Source: Lycocorax pyrrhopterus obiensis
Taxonomy: Eukaryota; Chordata; Aves; Passeriformes; Paradisaeidae
Assembly (NCBI GenBank): GCA_014706295.1
Contig: JACSVZ010000002.1
Span: 54,722,660-54,786,659 of the forward strand
Direction: 5' to 3'
DNA length: 64,000 bases
Positions 49,959 through 62,485 of this stretch are shown piece by piece; positions within the stretch are counted from its first letter, which is position 1, and the number at the start of each line of letters is the position of its first letter. The notes below the pieces were generated by a model. It saw only the letters and a list, made by a program, of their open reading frames with translations, had not been told where the DNA came from and searched no databases. The position numbers were made by a program, and so were the translations under genes.

Positions 49959-50266
49959 CTGCAATGGATTTGGTGAAGTAAGAGGAGATGGAAGGCCATG
50001 CCCTGGTGACTGGCTGGGTTTCTGAGGGGAGCTGGAGGACTGTGGGGCTGGAGGTGGTTGGCTCTGGCTCTGGGACTGTGTTTGGCTCTGCTGCGGTGGT
50101 GCTGATGGCTGTGGCTGTGATTGCTGGGTCTGCTGGGTTGGCTGTGGAGTCTGTGCCTGCTGAGCTTGCTGCTGCTGCTGCTGGCTTTGCTGCTGCTGCT
50201 GCTGTTGATGCTGGAGCTGCTGAAGATGCTGAAGCTGTTGAAGCTGGGAGTTCAGGGATGAGGTAG
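49959..50266 (-). CDS. POU6F2: POU6F2 internal exon, Gln/Pro/Ser-rich region
   Basis: This 308-nt exon supplies the last two bases of a split codon and then 102 complete codons, ending in phase 0 at SPNPLQ. It opens TSSLNSQLQQLQ, contains Gln runs of 7 and 6 separated by Ser, then a Gln/Pro/Ser/Thr mixture, and closes with the well-conserved block QKPSQSPGHGLPSPLT. I count 41 Gln codons of 102 (34 CAG, 7 CAA) and 17 Pro. Such regions are typical of activation or co-factor contact surfaces in transcription factors. The acceptor has a strong pyrimidine tract ending TTCACAG and the donor is CAG|GTAGGA. The flanking motifs match the POU6F2 N-terminal half; the exact Q pattern, interrupted by His, Ser and Ala, is specific to this genome. 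An open reading frame on the opposite strand (49988-50266) is only a shadow of the CAG repeats. Confidence 0.95.
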
Positions 50267-50312
50267 CTGTGAATTGAAGAGAGGGAAGGGAGTTATACAA
50301 ATTTCAGTAATA
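50267..50312 (-). other. POU6F2: Splice acceptor and pyrimidine tract of the Q-rich exon
   Basis: The minus strand shows a C/T-rich tract of about 20 bases ending TTCACAG. A TACTGAA motif near 50305 is a plausible branch site. The exon begins with the last two bases of a codon, so the previous exon, beyond this window, must end with one base of that codon (G would give Ala, as in the known protein). Confidence 0.88.
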
Positions 50313-53300
50313 CCTACCATGTTAAAGATATTCTGGATAAAATTCTGGTTCTGTTACTTTGAGGGGCATACTGCTTACTGAGGACAGCTGGCCCTAGACT
50401 TCAGGATGTGGGATGAAATTGTTTCCATCAATAATAGCCTATGTAATTCTGTGGTAAGAGCCAGACTTCACTGGGGGCAATGAAAGCAAACCTTTGAAAG
50501 GGATAGAGATCTGCCCACAGGATGGGGCTCAGAGCTGACCAGGATTCTTTGCTCAGACAAGCTTACCAGTGAAGCCAATGGGAATATTATCTGCCTAGAG
50601 AAGAGAGGAACAGGTTCTCACTGTACTTGTAAGTATAGCAAGAACTCACAACATGAACCAGTGCTGTTATATAAAGGAGGAGAAAGCCATAGTCATAAAA
50701 TAAAGGATACTCTGAAAAGAACTTTGTCATGTCATTATGCAGTAGGTATCAGGAAATAAAACATTCAGCTGTGAAATTTCTTGTGCAATGCCTAGGTAGC
50801 AAAAAATACCTAATAAAATGTGTGTGTCTCTGAAATAAGAACTGCTCCTTGTAATTCACATCTAAAAGCTATAAACTCCTTCTTGTAACTTGCACTGCTC
50901 ACTTACTCCTAATAGTTAAGTTCTGTTGTGTTTTGCTAGCATATGCTTCAAACGTGATGTTTGGAAGTGCGTGGTTCGCATCAACCTGCTGGCACAAAGG
51001 AGCAAACTTTATTTCCCAGAGACACTTTCAAATTGACTATATTCATTAAAATCAGGAAGACAGGAAGTGTGTCATAGGGATGTCACTAAGGAAGAACAGT
51101 TTTAAGCAGCAGCAAGAGCATCACATAAGACTGATGCTTTCTGGGGTTATGCCCTGAATAAGTTACTTCGGTCTCCAGCCATACCCATGTTAATCAACTT
51201 CTTAGGGATTGAATTAGTTAGCTGTAAGATACCAAGAGGAACAGCTTGCAAGGTCATTACGATATTTTTCACTCTGTATACTGCTTTGCCAGCACCACCC
51301 TGTATTCTAATTTCTATCCACAGAAGCAAAAGTAAACTGGGAATGAATTAAAATTGTTATTTTTAAAATGGCCAGAAACACTGTTCACCAAGTTATTTGT
51401 GGACTGGCAGATAAACTCAAGTCATCTCCACTTTCTTTTCAGGCCAACATCCCTATTTCAGCTTTCTAGATGTCTATGCCCTGGGGCTGAACCTGAGGTC
51501 TTGGTACAACTTACGAAATCAATGAGCCATAAACTGGAATAAGCAAAAGAAAAACAAAAAGAAAATGGAGAAAGATGAAGCAGAATGGCTAAGCCAGAAA
51601 AGGCTGGAAGAAGGAAAAGTGTAAGGCTTGATAGGAAGAGCTGTTGACTCTCCATTCCCATGCTCAAAGCTGCTCCAAATTTTCTTTCAACAGGTGCAGG
51701 ATTCAAACTAGAAACATGCCTTAACAAGAATTATAGCCATGTGTATGTGACTTCAACAAAGAATCTGAATAATACGAAGAACTAGGACTGACAACACCAA
51801 TATATTTCTATCAGAAAAGTTACTCATAGAAGTTTTGTGTTTCAACACAAAGCAGAGTGACCATCAGATTAAAAACATGCATGGTATCTCATGCAAAAGA
51901 AATCACCCTGGAAAAGTAAGGGAGCACTCCCATCAATTTCCCAAAGAGAATTTGTGCCTAAATGCCCCAAAGCCAACAGGGTGGTGAGTGGAAATATAAT
52001 CCAAGGCATATGAGAACAAAGAAGGGGTGTATACAAGAAAGCAACTGCATAGATTAATTAATGATTCATAGCATGAATGATCTCAGATGGCAAGGAAAAC
52101 CATTCACCAATTCTATCTGTAGGTATGTACACAGAGGCAGAAAGACCCTTAGCATTCCCATGACGAAAATGAAATCTAGACCAGCTATTTCTATTGTGCA
52201 GGCCATTTCTTCACCTGTGATAGCTCAGCAGACTGGATGAACCACTGATAACCAGAACCAGGACTTCAAACTGACCCTTACTGCATCCACAGGCTCCAAT
52301 ATAGAAATGAATTAAATGGCATCCCACAGAAGCATAACTTCTAATCCACATGGCTCATGGAGAGCAATGAGGGACCGTTTTATGTTGTACGTGCACAATT
52401 GGACAGGAGGAGACAAAACCTTCTCATCTAGGACTAGAAAAGCTTTGCTTTCAATACTGCTCAATACTTGAATGTTGGTGAATGCAGGAAGATCGATATC
52501 TCTACCAATCATTTTTGCACTGGAAATGAAAACATTCTTGCTGGAGTGGAAGATATTCCCTGAAGGATAATCTTATTAATGGAGAACAGTTACTTCATGG
52601 AAAAGTTTCCAAGTTTATTGCCAGCAACTGCACAAAATTATTCAAATATCTTCTTGTGTTTTCATGTTTCCTTTAAGAAACTCCTCTGAAGCCCATTCCA
52701 TTGAAGTGGCATAGAGAGGTATGATTGTTTGACATGCTATTGCTAAACAAAGAGATAAGGAATTGGAAGAAGGACTGTTAGATCAGAAAAGGTGTTCTGA
52801 AAGCCACACAGTAGGTGTACTGTGAAGGTGGATTTAGGGCTGTGGATCATGCCTGCAGTCCGGTGCTCATGCTGCCAGATTGCACTGCCTCTCACAATGT
52901 GTGTACTATCCACAGCAGGGGTTGTGTCATATTATTGTTTGCAATCAAATCCAATCCAACTCCCAGAGCTTGCTTGCATAGCTCATCCATTATAAATCGT
53001 ATACCTGTCTAGCATTTGTCACTTTCTGCAGAGCTTGGAGCCTGATGGAATTTCAGGTGATACAACAGTGCTATGTCTGCATTTATAAAAGATAACATGC
53101 ACTGCCTACCACACAGGAATCTTTTTTATGACTTACTGGATAACAGCTGGGTAAAACTATGACATATTTTAGTGAAAAGTGCTACTTTCACAATTACATT
53201 CAAGAATTAAAAAGGCTTGCAAAGAATTGCAGAAAGTTCTTTCTATGTTTAAAAAAGTCAACATAAAGTACATAACTTTAAAAGAGAGACACAACTAAAA

Positions 53301-53845
53301 ATGCATGCAAGCTATGAAAAACTGTGAGGAAAAGCCACAAAAGCTATGTGACATTTCAACTCTCCCTAAAAAAATACATGTTGAATATACACCAGGTATC
53401 CAAGAAGACAGTAAATGTAACTAATATCTGTGAAGAAACAATGGCACAAGGGGTTTTAAAACCTATGGTTCAACTAACTTCTTGCTTGCTGTGGTGTTTC
53501 CATGAGATCACCCCATGGTTTATGATCCTACCTTAAGCAGATTATACTTACACATAGTATCAAAGCATTTACATTAGAATAAGAGGCATGGAGTTAAGTG
53601 ATGCAAATCGATGGTCAAGAGACAGTGAAAGCAAACTTTCTCATCTCCTAGGTCATCTACTGCAATACTTGTCGCAGACCTCAGGCTACTTTGTGGATTA
53701 GAGAAAGTTATGACCTAAGGTACATACTCCTCCTTGACTTTCTTTGGGGGATACCTTAGGCATAGTGTTGCCATGCATTTACAATATTCACACAAAACGT
53801 GTCATTTCATATTCTATTCCTTTGCTGGTTACCTGCACAGGAAAC

Positions 53846-53870
53846 TGAAATGAAATGAAATGAAATGAAA
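53846..53870 (+). repeat. TGAAA pentanucleotide microsatellite, five units
   Basis: Five perfect tandem TGAAA units. Confidence 0.92.
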
Positions 53871-56800
53871 ATGCCCTTCTGCCAAGTAGAGTGTTACAAT
53901 GGGGAAAATTCACCTCTGATGCAACCATGCTGAAAGAAGCAGTCTGATCCATGACAAGGGGGTGACTGAAGCTTTGTCTTAGTGGGCGAACTGAAGAGGC
54001 TCTCTCTTCATTTCCCAAGCTTGATTATATTAACTGAAAATAGTAGCAATTGTATGCTGCCTCGGCTAACATATTGTGGCATAAGTAGGGGAATATCCCT
54101 GGTTATATTTTAGGTTAAAACATACATTTTAAAGTTTAATCATGATTCCCCAAAAAGCAAGGAACATAAGTGTGCCTACAAATGTTTATATAATGAAAAC
54201 AATTTAAAATTAGGACTCCTTTTTCACCTTGCATTCACAATATAAACTCAGATTCTTAAGACCTCTACAGTGCTTGGGTGAAGATCAAATTAATATTCAG
54301 GGATTCAAATTGTATCTAGAATCTGCTCTTGTGGATAAGCTTCACATAATGTCTGATTTATTTTATTAATGTTTTGTGCATGTTTGTTTCTGTGTAAAGA
54401 GGAAGGAGGGGTAGGAGGAATAAGAAACAATTTTAGCTTGCAAACAATTGTGCTACTCTAGCTTCTATCCTCCTATTTACATAATTGCATAGTTGTTCTT
54501 CAGTGCCTTGATACAATGTACAATGGACTAAAAAGAAGAAAATCATACATTAAACCTTTTCCTATTTGACTGAGCACAGAACTTGACTCCTGCCATTTCA
54601 AGGGCTTAATGCCTTTTTCCACTTCCCCAGTAATGGAGAATGGATTTGCATTGCCTTAAACTGAAAAGTGTAACTAACTTAAGCATCTGGGCTTGCGTTT
54701 GAACTGACATGGCCCGCTTTTTTTTCCACCCTGTTGTTTCTCTTCTAATGAGGTTTATGCCTTTCTTTTCTTTGAAACAGATTTCTAAAGATTGAATACA
54801 CACACTGAACAATCTAATGCAAGCCGGCGTTTAGATTCTCTCCCTCCTGGGTAATGAGGGGTAAGTTAGCCAAATACCCATGTTTTTCCATATGCTCAAA
54901 TTTTCTTTTTGAAAGTAAAATTTGAGTTCTTTTAAATATGGTAGCATCCTCTTTGTGAAAAAAAATCCCTAAAGGGTTGGACTTGTGGCTGAAGAGATTA
55001 GTAATGGGATACAGAGCATATTATTTCTAAATCACTGGTTCAAATTCAGCCTAGGTCAATATAGGGAACAAAATTCATTGAACTTTAATGGTGCTTTTGC
55101 ATGTTTTCTACCTTATAGAAGATGTATTAAATGTATAGAAGTTGTGTTCACACACAGATATCCACAGAGAGCCTGCCTGTATTGGAAGAAGTTTGCCACA
55201 CAGTCAAGATAATAAATTGATGGTCTCACAACATCTAATGAGGAAGATCAAAAAGGCTATGGTCTTGAATGGCATCAGTTGACATCTTTATTTGCACTTG
55301 CAGCAGAGAGGCCAAGGATGGAAAGAGTACACGGATCAAGCCATCTCCTTGTTCCTAAAGGTGATCCCTCAAGGTTACAGCTGCAAAACACAGATGGGGT
55401 TATGAGGAGAAACTTGCATTGCCAATAGTCCTCTGTACCAATTCTGCACATAAACAGAGGACTTCACTTTCTAGTGTTGTCATATCCAGCATCGTTCATG
55501 AGCACTAAATTCACTTTAAAGAATGTAGGCAATAAAAAGGAAGTATTGAGAAGAAAACCATCATAATTTATATCATGCCTGTGGTGTCTCTACATTTTGA
55601 TGAATACTGAACTTCCCTGAAAAATGATCCACTGCATTAAATAAATCTGACATTTTTTTCCTCACTAAACCTTAAAATGTGCAATAATCCACTAAAATCT
55701 TAAGAAAAAAAAAAGAAGAAAAAGTTGTTCTAAGGTAGAGAGCTTGACTAAGTATCAGGACAAGTGTATTTGGAATAATTCCCATTTTAAGATAATCTAG
55801 GGGCTATTTTCCTCTAGTTTATGACAACACACTGTGAGTAAAGTTCCCTGAGTGTATTTTAAAAATTGCATTAACCTATTTAAAATGCCCAAAGGCAAGA
55901 ACAAGCTGGAGAAATTAGACTTTAATAAGCCATTTGCTTTCTCAGTTGAAATGGGACCTTAGGTCTCATATTGTACAAATGGCTGAAACGTTAACTGGAG
56001 CCAGAGTATCATCAAGACACAGGGGATCAATCAGGACGACTTGTCTTGGGACTCTCATTCGAAGACAGGCAATTAAACATAGCATGACAACACTGTAAGT
56101 GTTTGAATGCCAAAGTCTGTGTGTCAAACAAGTAATTTCTAGGTCTGGTAAATTCCTAAATTTTACCAGCCAATTTTTTTTTTCTTTTTTTTTGTGAAAA
56201 CATGACTCTCTCACAGATCAGGGGTAGGATCTTAACATTAAGTCCTTATGCCAGGTAAAAGCAGTTTTCTAACTACAGAGTGCAGAACCAGTCCCAGATT
56301 GTCTAAGAACAGAATAGTAAATCAATTTGAGTGGCATAGTATTCCTACAGAGTGGATTTCCAGTCCATATTGAGCCCATAAGGATGTTCCTGTGGACTGG
56401 AATCAAAGATAACCTCCAATTTGTGGGGAAAATTCTTCAGGACTCCTTAGAAAGAAACTAATTGACAGTGAAAAGATTATCATCTAAAGACCAACAAAAC
56501 CCAGTCCAAGATTTCACAGCTAAGGGATATGACAGGGAATGGATTAATGACAAAGAAATTAACTTTGAAACAACAGTCTGCTGACTCAGAGAACAATGAC
56601 CATGATTTATAATGGATATAAGACAAAATCTGGGCATTCTCTGAACATACAACCTTTAATGATAGGAACTGCAGCTTATTTTTGCTCTCCTTGACTCTTT
56701 CAGATGTTCTAACATTGATGGGAACCATAACTTCAACGGCACTTATGCAGACTAACTGTTTGACGTACTCAAAGTAGCAATACTTGTAGAAAAAAAATGC

Positions 56801-59800
56801 AACAACATACAGCCGCAGAAGCGTTGGAAGAGGGTGTGCAGAATCCTGTCCTGCAGTTCACAGAGTCACAGGTCCCCAGTCCACCAGGTATCCTGCCATT
56901 TCTCCTGACAGTGTGCCTATGTGAGGCTTTGAGACAAAGCATCATCAGGAGGAGCTTGTTGACGGCCTGGTGGCTTCAGAGTGATTTTGCATTCTTTCAG
57001 ATACTAGATCTGCAGTTGCATCTTTTATAATTGTTTATCGTAAATGGCTGTTCAGACAAAGAAATATTTATCTAGGTATAGCTTCAGCAGTGGTTCTTTG
57101 AAGATCAGGAATTACAAGAAGTCTCTTCAATGAGTCTTTGAAGTGAGTGATGTTTCCTTAACTAAAAGTGAAATTACCATACGCGAAATGTACCACGTAT
57201 GTTGTACATGTGTGTGTTTGTGTGGGTTTTTTTTAACAATGCAATCAAATAGTGGATCAAAGTGTTTGTGGTTTAAAAGGTTGGTCTGAATGCTGAATTT
57301 GTGAAAGTGTCCTGGGAATGGGAAAGGATAATGTCACATCCTCCCAGCCTCAACCAAAGGAAGCAATACAGGCTACAGTGTCCAGCAGGTGACTTGGTAT
57401 GAGTGGTTGCTTTCACGTCTGAGACTCTCATTATAACCATGTTTCTATGAATTTTCACTTCCAGTCTTTTCCGAAAGCTGGTAGACTTGAAACTGTGTTT
57501 TCTATTAAGAACTCCAAGAGTCAAGCACCTGTAAATTCTGTTCCCTGTGTATGAATTCCAGACAGAGAGGTTAGCCGTACAGCAGTGAGAAGAGGCCATG
57601 GAATGACTCAGAAAACAGCAACATATACACTATAAGAAGAAAGGGAAAAAACATGCAGCTCAGCCCACTTCTTCCCTTTACAATCAATAAAACTACAACA
57701 CCAAGTACAAGAACCAGGTGCAAAAATGGCAGTTCTACCTTGCTGCACACAAATTCTGTGCTGGAGCAATGACTTGAGCTTCAACCTTGTTAACAGGCCC
57801 TGTTTTTCTCAATATAGCCTTGAACTTCTGCTTTTACCAAGACATGAAAAATTAAAAATAGTAGTAACAGGGTGAAAAAGGTGGGGAAGAACACAAAGCA
57901 AAACAAAACACGTGGCTGCAATGCTCCCAGTCCCTGTGCAGAGACGGAACGCCACTCCTCACCAGCTGGGACACAAATGCAGTACCATGTTGAATGTGGT
58001 GTTCTTCATCAGTCACAGAAGAATAAAAATGGACTAAAAAACTTTGTCTGAGTCACAAGGGGCATTGCTTTAATACCTGTTGTCCAGAAACAATCTTGAG
58101 CACAGGTTGGTGAGGAGGTGCTGTGCTAGGTGCTGTAACATCACTATGTGAGCAGAAGATTGAGGTGTTCTTTCTTTAGATGAGGGATCAGTGTTTCTCT
58201 AGACTATGCAACTACCTCCAGCCTAGAAATTACAGAAGAGCTGGGAGGTGAACTTTAATTTGGTAATCTGTCATACCACAAGTTGTTCCTGAATGTATGT
58301 ACCACCAGCAAGGTACCTGATGTTTGCCTGCTGTTGACTCACAGTAGGTCTATTTTGCCGTCTTTAAGAATTTTCCATTATTTTTATTATATGCCGTGCA
58401 TAATTAAGAACATTGCATTTAGTTATGTGCATTTCAAAACACACAATAGTATCTGTAGCTGTTTTCTTTTTGTAATATTTAAGCTGACTACAGGTCAGTT
58501 TGAGGCAATCTGCCTATATACCTTTTTCTAGTTTATTTTGCTTGCAGAGAGATTCAAAACAAAGTTAAACAGTAGGGAAACAATGGTTTTAGGCTGTGCA
58601 GTTGGTATTTGACACAGATGGACTGACTGCTCAGTTTCAGTTTGCAGTAAAATGAGAGTGGCTGAATATCAGATTTCTTTCCTGTCTATACAGCTCATCA
58701 GCCAAACATGTTGCTGCTTCAGATGCTAATCCTAGTTTGGCTGTGCTTGGCATCTATCACTTTTGTGCAACAACAGTGAATTAGCTGCTCTTTGGGTGCT
58801 CATGTGTTCCCATCTACCTAATTTCCTGCTCACTGATGAAATAAACAACCTGGTTATTCACATAGATAAACTGCTCATCAGGAAAGAATTTGGGTGGGAG
58901 ATTTAGGGAGAAGATTTTATAGTCAATCCACATTCACAGTCTGTGAAGACAGTCACACTTCTCTGTTAGGATAAAGAGAAGTGTGCACAGCTGAAGAGAA
59001 GGACTGAGGAGTCCAGAAAAGCAGCTGCATTGCACTGCCCAGTTAATGCACTATCCACTACATGGCTTACAAAAGCACATAGGAAACCCCATGCTGTTTG
59101 ATAATTCATACATTTTTGTGCATTGAAAAGTAGCAGTGCAAACCAAACTCCATCTAGGTCTTACTTTGGCTCTTAAGTTGCTTCTTCAAGGTTAATTATT
59201 TTTAACTTGAAAGGAGCACACAGAAATTAATAAAAGAACTTCCACTTAAATAATGTGTTTATTTACATGGAACAGGAGTCCTCAGTTATAGAAGGAGAAC
59301 AAAATCCAAAGGATGTAAAGGACTAATTTGCAATTGGCAAAAAATGTACTCAAAAATAATTCACTATTTATGTACACATATTCAGTCCAAACAGAATATT
59401 GGTGCCCTTTTGATGCAGTAACTAACTAATACCTTATTACCCTTATCAATGAAAAGACTTGTTTTTTCCAGACCAGGTAATGGCAGAAAAGCTGAATTTG
59501 GTTGCTAATCAGTGATTCTCCAAAAAAACTAACATGAAGCTAGTCTTTGCCTTCCTTAAGGCAACATTTCCCTAATTTTAGTATTCAGAATAATGAAATA
59601 TTTTAAATAACAGTTTGTGTCTCATTGCCTGCATGTTAGCTATACCAAATCTGAATGATACTACAAAACATTACCAACGCATTAAAGCTGTTATACATAT
59701 TAAATACACCTGCTATTAATGGCATCTTTTTAAGAATTATAGAAGAATCCTCCAGAATTTGCTCTAAAAATACAGAAAATTCATAAGAGAATGTATCCCC

Positions 59801-60354
59801 ACACGCATATTTTATTCATCCTCTAAAAACATACTGGCAGTGATGTATCCGGGTTGTGTGAAGTTTCCAAACAACATCTACAATTTTCTTTTAAAATTTT
59901 ATGCCGTTATATTTCACCTTTTCATAAAATAATGCAAAAGCTACCTTTAAACTGTACAGAATTAAGAAAATTTTGATGATAATGAAAATATTGGCCATAA
60001 TGTGAAATTGATTGCTAATGTATAGTCATAGATAATGGTATTTGGGGGTGGAGGGCAAGAGGAGAGAATTTGCTGTTCATAAATTTCCTTGCTTTTGAAA
60101 TTAGGGAATTTCTCATCCTCTTGAGAAAGCCCATTGACAAGTGTAGGCAAAAACACTACACCAATACTGGGCAAACACCATTACTATATTTATTGCACTA
60201 ATTCCAATGCCAATTAAATGGAGATGAGCTTTTTTCAAAAAAGTATATTTTAATGAAAAGCCTGGACCATTCAACAGTACAAAACAAAGAAATACATGTC
60301 AGTGCCGATACAAGATCTAGCTTTTTTGCTTAAATTAACTTCTAATTTAAAAAG

Positions 60355-60715
60355 TTAGTGGAAAAAGCACTGAACGAGTGGGATGAACTTTCTGTCATGG
60401 CAACCCTGAGAACAAAAGTTGGCACAGTTAGCGCACACGGAAATCTGAAACCACTACTTTAGATGTGTTTTGCCAAGTTTTAACTAAGTAGATACAAAGA
60501 CTGTTCCTTTCATTTTCAGTGCCAGGGATTTTGTCTTTACTCTGTTGATTTTAATAGCTCGCTCAGGAGCTTGGAAATGAATGTTTCTTCCATCATCAAT
60601 TTAAAACTTTTCCATTTGCCAAGTATAAATGTTTTTTCTAATGTGTGTTTTCAATGAAGCCGAAATGAATATGCGTCCCTTTGATTTTCCATCCAAGTGC
60701 CAGGGAGCGTGGGGC
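60355..60715. promoter_or_regulatory. Candidate conserved non-coding element G
   Basis: A high-complexity block with several retained CpGs and no repeat signature. It includes a CTTTGAT TCF/LEF-like site (60679-60685), a GCTCGCTCAGGAGC imperfect inverted motif near 60558, and TTAATAGC and ATCAATTTAAAA AT-rich sites. The texture is enhancer-like; function is inferred. Confidence 0.3.
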
Positions 60716-61551
60716 AAATTATTTTTTCATCTCCATCCTTGAGGCAGAGCCAGGTCCAGCATCACATGACCACAACACGACTCCTTTCCTCCCCTCTCTC
60801 CCACAGTCTTCAAAAATATGGCCAGTTTTGGTCTTGTGTTTATCTGAAGTCTGCCTGGAAAGACCAGCTCTACAGAGGTCCTCCAGCCTTCTGTAGGCCA
60901 TGGCAACTCCTATGGCCATCATCTCCAGTGGTTCAACCACTATTCTTCTCATACAGAACCTTCTCTTTGTGCACATATGGCCCCAACAGCTCCTCTTCTC
61001 TACCAGCTATAGACACATTTACTTCTTTATAGCTTATGGAACTTTGATGGCACTCCAGCAATCCTCACGTTTGAACATACTGAAGCAAATGCAACTCTGG
61101 CTAAATGTTGTTGTCACGAAATAATATTATTCATGGGATTGTGAGAAAAAGCTGTGTAAAAGTTGTGTAAATTCATGCCTTTATTTTTTCAGGAATGTTT
61201 AGGGATGGTTTTTTGCCAATAGCTACTCAGTCACTACAGCTTTTGAGAACTGCATCAGGAAACAGTTAAAAAGATAAGACCCATAAATGAAGGCTAGTGT
61301 TCTGTAAGCAATCATCCAGTGCAAAAGATTTTATTAAGAGGTTTGCAGCATACACTGGTGACCATTTTATGTATATAGATTATGGATCACATGGATTTTC
61401 AACTCATGAAGAAGCTAATGCCAGGAAAGCATCTTATGTTTTAAAGTTTTACGCTGGAAAATTAAGAGTGGGAGCCAAGAACATAAGACCTCTGGTATTT
61501 GTGAATCAACACTGGTCCACAGACCAGTACACACAAACCCAGAAGTACTTT

Positions 61552-61569
61552 CCTTTTTTTTTTTTTTTA
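61552..61569 (+). repeat. Poly-T run
   Basis: About 18 consecutive T. On the minus strand it is an A tract; no retroposed sequence is recognised next to it. Confidence 0.85.
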
Positions 61570-62384
61570 ATACCACAGTTTTCTTAACTAGATTAATTCT
61601 AGCACCTCTTAATCATCTTGCACAGTGAAATGAGATCTGACTTCACGCAAAATAGCTTCAGGTAGGAACTTTGCTGGTTTAACTGATGTCACAATGATTT
61701 TCGGATTTGATCATAATATATCTGCAAAATAGATAAGATTTAGATGTCTGCATGATTCTGCCACTTTTGTCAGCTGCAACTGGCAAAAACTGCCTTTTTG
61801 TTGCGTACTGTCTAATGGGTGCCTTGCAGACCTGCGTCTCATTTGACTGAGAGGGCTCAGTGTTCCCCCTGTCAATAGCCCTGAGAAAACCACAGGGAAA
61901 ATGTGCAAGGCACCACCTGCATCCTGTGCCAGCATGGGTATGAATAAAGAGCACATACCACAGAGCAGCTCTCTCCTGCTGAAATTCAGAAGAGTGCCAT
62001 TGGCTTACATACTGATCTGCAACTTTAATTTTTCCACAGAATGCTTTAATCAGAAACCACTTTCATAATTTGTAAACACTGCCAAATGTTTGATTCCAGG
62101 CTGTTTAAGTGATCAAACCTTCAGGTAGAAAACTAAAATAAATAACAATCAAACCATCAAACAAAGAAAGCAGTTATAAATAATTAAATATGCTGTACTG
62201 ACACATACTATTCCCATCTGGATGCTGTGCTTCCAAGATATAAAGCACAGCTTTCCTAATTAGGAAAAAAAAATTAAAAAACATCCTGTATGACAGAACA
62301 AGTCAGATCAGGAACAGGGAGTTAGGACTGACTGTCTTATACGTGAAGATCAGCACCTGGGAATCCACTTCCTATTTCTGAACA

Positions 62385-62485
62385 TACCAGACCTGCACCA
62401 CCTTGGGCACAGCAGTTAGTCTCACTGCCTCACTTTCCTGTTCTATAAAAGAAAAAGAGGGATAATAAACTTCACTTCCTTCACC
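62385..62485 (+). mobile_element. MIR-like ancient SINE remnant
   Basis: The plus strand reads CACCTTGGGCACAGCAGTTAG, CACTGCCTCACTTTCCTG, TTCTATAAAAG and GGGATAATAAACTTC, which follows the MIR core order (the CCTTGGGCAAGT, CCTCAGTTTCC, ATCTGTAAAATGGG and ATAATA blocks). It is diverged and truncated. Confidence 0.68.

Noticed and set aside
49988..50266. Plus-strand open frame of 92 codons, Ala/Val rich, opposite the Q-rich exon
   Set aside because: It is the complement of the CAG repeats (GCT read as Ala). There is no separate evidence of a gene on this strand.
61297..61587. Plus-strand open frame of 96 codons that looks almost protein-like, followed by a T run
   Set aside because: Considered as a retroposed gene fragment. 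I could not match it to any family, and the tail is T rather than A on that strand.
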